Below are positions 6,850 to 8,930 of a DNA stretch of 8,930 bases, piece after piece. Numbering within the stretch: position 1 is the stretch's first letter; each line of letters starts with the position of its first letter. Location: the NCBI GenBank assembly GCA_946482625.1, contig CAMLSH010000133.1, forward strand, positions 1 to 8,930, given 5' to 3'. The DNA comes from an uncultured Opitutaceae bacterium. GTDB taxonomy: Bacteria > Verrucomicrobiota > Verrucomicrobiae > Opitutales > Opitutaceae. Under the pieces are notes generated by a model. The model searched no databases. It was not told the DNA's origin and saw only the letters and a list, made by a program, of their open reading frames with translations. The position numbers were made by a program, and so were the translations under genes.

Positions 6850-7263
6850 TCAGGAGCGCACTAACTCTGCGGGGTCAGGCAGATTTGGTTGGAGCGGTGC
6901 GAGCGCGTAGAGAACCGGGCCTAGGACAAATCCGACCATCGTTCCGATCTCTATGACGTTCGCCTCCGAGGCTAGGTGGATTGTCCACCCGGCGGTAAAT
7001 CCGAAAAGGGCGGACAACGCGACCGTCGCCAGCAGGGCCAATGCCCCTCGGTGGTACTGCCTCAGCCAAATTTCCATCAACGCAGCGTACGCAGCGGAGG
7101 GAATGAGGGCGAATGCGTAGGCGAATGCCAGATATGTCACAAATGTCGGAACGGTGGCGCTAGAAAGGCGGACGAGCTCATTCCAATGAAAGACGAAGAA
7201 TGCGAGCGTGCCCAACAGAGAAGGTGAGAGGACTTCGATCGTGATGCGGATTTTAGCTCTCAT
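6850..7263 (-). CDS. Small four-helix membrane protein, unknown function
   Basis: Unrecognised integral membrane protein of 137 residues. Four hydrophobic segments are seen at about 12-26, 41-63, 73-95 and 104-123, with a short charged loop (EIWLRQYHRG, 64-73) in the middle and a polar Pro-rich C-terminus (PLQPNLPDPAELVRS). I see no catalytic motif, cysteine pair or signal cleavage site. The ATG at 7263 is the only reasonable start and has no Shine-Dalgarno sequence. The gene ends 40 bases before the epimerase start and begins 54 bases after the next membrane-protein gene stops, so it may share their transcript. Its codons are mixed, with AGA, TTA, CTA, ATA, TCT, GCT and GCA, whereas the epimerase uses almost only C- or G-ending codons. 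This suggests later acquisition or weak codon selection. Confidence 0.7.
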   Translation of the reverse strand: MRAKIRITIEVLSPSLLGTLAFFVFHWNELVRLSSATVPTFVTYLAFAYAFALIPSAAYAALMEIWLRQYHRGALALLATVALSALFGFTAGWTIHLASEANVIEIGTMVGFVLGPVLYALAPLQPNLPDPAELVRS

Positions 7264-7317
7264 GTTTTTTAGTTTGTTCGAGGCCGGTTGAAGCTCAGGC
7301 TTGGCGAAGGAAGGCGC

Positions 7318-7713
7318 TCAGCTGTTCAGGCTTTTAGCGAGCGGAGTCGGTGTACCGGCGATTTCGGGATGGAGGCCTTTGCGGCGCATTTTATCGAAGT
7401 TGAACATGTTGAAGAAGTGCATCGCTCCGAGGACGATCAGGACGAGACCGAGCTTGGTGCTGAGAAACTCGATCATTGCCTGGAGCGTTTCCGGTTTTTC
7501 GCCGTAACGGAGTGCAGTCGCGATGAAGCCGAAGTTGATGAGGTAGAAGCCCACGACGAGGAGATGGTTGACCGAGGCGGCCATGGTTTCGCTGCCACGG
7601 AAGGCCTGAACGAGGAAGATGTGGCCGTTGCGATGGAGCGTGCGTGCGACCCAGGCGGTCATGGCGACGCTGGCGAGGAGATAGATGACGTAGGCGAGGA
7701 CGGTGTAGTTCAT
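7318..7713 (-). CDS. Small conserved-looking membrane protein next to the GbsR-like regulator, unknown function
   Basis: Integral membrane protein of 131 residues that I cannot name. Hydrophobic segments lie at about 4-24, 48-68 and 86-104. Between them are RTLHRNGHIFLVQAFRG (24-40) and SVNHLLVVGFYLINFGF (47-63), and helix 3 runs into MHFFNMFNFDKMRRKG (98-113). The C-terminal 25 residues are polar. The mix of His, Asn and aromatic residues in and near the helices looks conserved rather than random, and I have the impression of related small proteins in other phyla, but I know no function. The start ATG at 7713 directly begins a transmembrane helix. An operator-like palindrome lies 33-56 bases upstream and shares its layout with one before the regulator gene, so this gene is the most likely target of that regulator. 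Confidence 0.75.
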   Translation of the reverse strand: MNYTVLAYVIYLLASVAMTAWVARTLHRNGHIFLVQAFRGSETMAASVNHLLVVGFYLINFGFIATALRYGEKPETLQAMIEFLSTKLGLVLIVLGAMHFFNMFNFDKMRRKGLHPEIAGTPTPLAKSLNS

Positions 7714-7745
7714 GGGTGGAATGACGGATTCGGTTTATGTGACGG

Positions 7746-7769
7746 AAATTTCAGTAATTAGAGAAATTT
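7746..7769. promoter_or_regulatory. Operator-like palindrome upstream of the membrane-protein gene
   Basis: The arms AAATTTC (7746-7752) and GAAATTT (7763-7769) are perfect inverted repeats around a 10-base spacer that itself contains TAATTA. It lies in the 155-base gap between the GbsR-like gene and the membrane-protein gene. The core layout ATTTC-N10-GAAAT is identical to the palindrome at 8394-8413, including the ATTTCAG half-site. It is probably a binding site for the GbsR/MarR-type regulator, inferred from the shared layout. Confidence 0.55.
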
Positions 7770-7868
7770 TGAGACGGAGGTTTTGAAGATAGAGTTGCAG
7801 GATTAAGAAAGAGGGGGCGGAGACGTGGCGAGTTACGGAAACGCCGACGGGGACGTCGCGCTCTCAGA

Positions 7869-8390
7869 TCAGCCGATGAGTTTGAAGACTTTGTCGCCGA
7901 GGCTCGCGAGGCGTTTGAGGCCGGCGGGGGAGAGGGATTGGGAGCGTTCGCACCAGCGTGATGTCAGCTCCATGAACTCGGCGAGGTCTTCGAAGCGTTT
8001 ACGCGTGGCAGGGGTGGCGGACTTGGAGGATTCGGTCTCGGCGAGGCATTCGCGGAGGACGGCGACGGTGGGGTCGAGTTCGCGTTTGCGGCGTTCGCGC
8101 ATGATGAGGAGAAACATTTCCCAGACGTCATCGAGTGTGGCGAAGTGGTCGCGTCGGTCGCCCATCTGGTGGACGATGCGGACGAGGCCCCAGCTTTGGA
8201 GTTCCTTGATGCCGGTGCTGACGGCGGAGCGGGCGATTTCGAGGGTCTCGGCGATTTCGTCGGCGGCGATCGGCGCGGGGACGACCATAAGGAGCGCGTG
8301 GATCTGGGCGACGGAGCGGTTGATGCCCCAGCGGGCGCCCATTTCCCCCCAGTGGAGAATGAACTTTTGGGTGATCGGTGTGAGTTTCAT
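7869..8390 (-). CDS. GbsR/MarR-type transcriptional regulator
   Basis: Predicted DNA-binding repressor of 173 residues. The N-terminal KFILHWGEMGARWGINRSVAQIHALL segment (9-34) is the signature of GbsR-type regulators, which in Bacillus control glycine betaine synthesis and uptake. The winged helix-turn-helix covers about 40-85: IAADEIAETLEIARSAVSTG (41-60) with recognition helix near 53-66, then the wing LVRIVHQMGDRRDHF (69-83). The rest is helical and probably mediates dimerisation (about 88-115 and 130-170). The ATG at 8390 matches the family N-terminus; there is no Shine-Dalgarno sequence because a palindrome occupies 8394-8413. No osmoprotectant genes are nearby, so the ligand should not be assumed to be choline or betaine. 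The likely targets are its own gene and the membrane-protein gene downstream. Confidence 0.87.
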   Translation of the reverse strand: MKLTPITQKFILHWGEMGARWGINRSVAQIHALLMVVPAPIAADEIAETLEIARSAVSTGIKELQSWGLVRIVHQMGDRRDHFATLDDVWEMFLLIMRERRKRELDPTVAVLRECLAETESSKSATPATRKRFEDLAEFMELTSRWCERSQSLSPAGLKRLASLGDKVFKLIG

Positions 8391-8393
8391 GTA

Positions 8394-8413
8394 ATTTCAG
8401 AAAAATCTGAAAT
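8394..8413. promoter_or_regulatory. Operator-like palindrome at the regulator gene start
   Basis: ATTTCAGA (8394-8401) and TCTGAAAT (8406-8413) are perfect 8-bp inverted repeats separated by AAAA, ending only three bases before the start codon of the GbsR-like gene. A protein bound here would block transcription or translation initiation, so autoregulation is likely. As RNA it would also form a hairpin that removes room for a ribosome binding site. Confidence 0.6.
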
Positions 8414-8456
8414 GTCGGGCGGTGTCGAGGGTGGAGTGGAGCAGGGAGAAAGGAGC

Positions 8457-8493
8457 AATAGGTCTAATAGGTCTTATGGGACTTATAGGACCT
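8457..8493. repeat. Degenerate 9-10-bp tandem repeat, four units
   Basis: Four successive units follow the pattern ATRGGWCYT: AATAGGTCT (8457-8465), AATAGGTCTT (8466-8475), ATGGGACTT (8476-8484) and ATAGGACCT (8485-8493). AGGTC near the left and GACCT at the right end also make the block partly palindromic. It lies 44 bases before the regulator's palindrome, on the promoter side of that gene. Similar RGGWCYTAT strings are familiar to me from intergenic DNA of Verrucomicrobia-like genomes, but this is memory, not a search. Confidence 0.55.
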
Positions 8494-8585
8494 GTGGAGA
8501 AGGGGACGGAGGGATTCGGAGTGTCTACAGAAGAGGGTGCTGAGCGCGGGCACAGGGGGGACGGAGGTGATGGGCGGAATTTTTC

Positions 8586-8615
8586 TAACCACAGATGGCA
8601 CGGATAGGAATGGAT
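8586..8615. repeat. CACAGAT/CACGGAT-type intergenic repeat (degenerate)
   Basis: After TAACCA the short unit recurs: CACAGATGG (8590-8598), CACGGATAGG (8599-8608), then a decayed AATGGAT (8609-8615). It resembles the ACCACAGATNNCACGGAT-type repeat found between genes in many environmental bacterial genomes. It is short and only one array is visible here. Confidence 0.4.
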
Positions 8616-8682
8616 GTCGGAGGGCGGAACGGGGGGGCGAATGCGGGTGGGGGTGATTTTTTCTGGGCGCCGCATGGAGCCA

Positions 8683-8751
8683 CCCCTCCAGTTGTGGGAG
8701 GGGGCATTGCGGATGGGCAACGCCGGGCGAACGCGCGGGGACCGCACGTTC
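8683..8751. repeat. Paired-hairpin intergenic element
   Basis: Hairpin one: CCCCTCC (8683-8689) pairs with GGAGGGG (8697-8703) around a 7-base loop. Hairpin two: GAACG (8729-8733) plus GCGG (8735-8738) pairs with CCGC (8742-8745) plus CGTTC (8747-8751), loop GGA, one C-A mismatch. Two stable stems within 70 bases resemble a composite palindromic repeat (REP/BIME style). It ends 39 bases before the likely methyltransferase start. Repetition elsewhere cannot be tested here. Confidence 0.45.
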
Positions 8752-8790
8752 CACCTTGAGCAGATTTCGCGGAGCGGCACGGTGGCGGGG

Positions 8791-8930
8791 ATGTTCGAAG
8801 TCATCGCGAAACAAGCTGCGCAGCGGTATCGGTCGTGCGGGATCACGGCGTGGCAGTTTGCGCAGGGGAAGTTGCTCGGCGATCCGGTGTATCGGGCGGT
8901 CTTGGACGGGCCGTGGTTGAAGCGCGGCGG
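8791..8930 (+). CDS. Probable class I SAM-dependent methyltransferase (partial, N-terminus only)
   Basis: Only about 46 residues are visible before the right edge, with no stop. They read MFEVIAKQAAQRY, then ITAWQFAQGKLLGDPVYRAVL and GPWLKRGG. A leading helix with an AWxxAxGKLxxDPVYxxxL pattern directly before the Rossmann domain is typical of small class I methyltransferases, where the glycine-rich SAM-binding loop (LDLGCG-like) should follow just past the window. I chose the ATG at 8791 because the pattern begins there, and GTGGCGGGG just upstream offers a weak RBS. In-frame ATGs at 8641, 8674 and 8713 would include the hairpin region in part or whole. The call rests on a short stretch and is tentative; substrate unknown. 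Confidence 0.5.
   Translation, partial: MFEVIAKQAAQRYRSCGITAWQFAQGKLLGDPVYRAVLDGPWLKRG

Larger units (their letters stand above)
8414..8790. other. Intergenic region rich in small repeats
   Basis: No credible gene lies in these 377 bases. From left to right it holds a G/A-rich stretch, a degenerate tandem repeat (8457-8493), more G-rich sequence, a CACAGAT/CACGGAT-type repeat (8586-8615), and two strong hairpins (8683-8703 and 8729-8751). The plus-strand frame of the methyltransferase is open back to an ATG at 8641, but that would place both hairpins inside coding sequence and gives an N-terminus unlike the family. I see no clear promoter. Confidence 0.55.

Noticed and set aside
6369..6956. 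Plus-strand frame of 195 codons
   Set aside because: Gly/Val/Glu/Asp-rich antisense of the epimerase gene that runs through its start into the next gene; no recognisable motif.
7288..7761. Plus-strand frame of 157 codons
   Set aside because: Acidic antisense product of the small membrane protein; the minus-strand product has well-formed transmembrane helices and a sensible start.
7869..8390. Naming the regulator as a betaine/choline regulator (GbsR/OpuAR) outright
   Set aside because: The fold family fits, but no osmoprotectant synthesis or transport gene lies nearby, so the ligand is unknown.
8397..8846. Minus-strand frame of 149 codons across the intergenic region
   Set aside because: Pro/Arg/Ser-rich sequence produced by the G-rich repeats on the other strand; it crosses the tandem repeats and both hairpins and has no family signal.

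Overview
The window is GC-rich chromosomal DNA carrying ordinary bacterial genes. The short-type AMP nucleosidase, GbsR/MarR regulator, YfiR/CHASE8 kinase pair, weak Shine-Dalgarno sequences and hairpin-type intergenic repeats suggest a verrucomicrobium, most likely near Opitutaceae. That placement is inferred from gene content and style and was not checked by a search. I see no tRNA, rRNA, CRISPR array, insertion sequence or phage gene.

Layout. (1) 1-503, minus: N-terminal two thirds of AMP nucleosidase, cut by the window edge. (2) 504-893: divergent intergenic region with a stem-loop just before the next gene. (3) 894-3379, plus: a two-gene operon with overlapping ATGA, made of a secreted YfiR-family protein and a membrane hybrid histidine kinase with a CHASE8-like sensor, HAMP, kinase and receiver domains. 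(4) 3380-3501: convergent gap with a REP-like hairpin. (5) 3502-4899, minus: exported PhoD-type phosphatase. (6) 5060-5692, plus: DUF1990 protein. (7) 5750-5773: hairpin between convergent genes. (8) 5772-8390, minus: a TIGR01777-type epimerase, two small unknown membrane proteins and, at the promoter-proximal end, a GbsR/MarR-type regulator. (9) 8391-8790: a non-coding stretch rich in small repeats. (10) About 8791 to the end, plus: start of a probable SAM-dependent methyltransferase.

How the genes work together. YfiR and the kinase look like a periplasmic sensor module in which YfiR controls a kinase rather than the diguanylate cyclase (YfiN) of the classical Pseudomonas system. In the right half, two palindromes share the layout ATTTC-N10-GAAAT. 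One lies three bases before the GbsR-like gene and the other just before the first membrane-protein gene. This suggests that the regulator controls itself and the membrane protein/epimerase genes downstream. DUF1990 converges on the epimerase and may belong to the same functional neighbourhood.

The plus strand is G-rich throughout: plus-strand genes favour G-ending codons and minus-strand genes favour C-ending codons. This fits a strong replication-strand bias with plus as the leading strand. It also explains the many long but spurious antisense reading frames.
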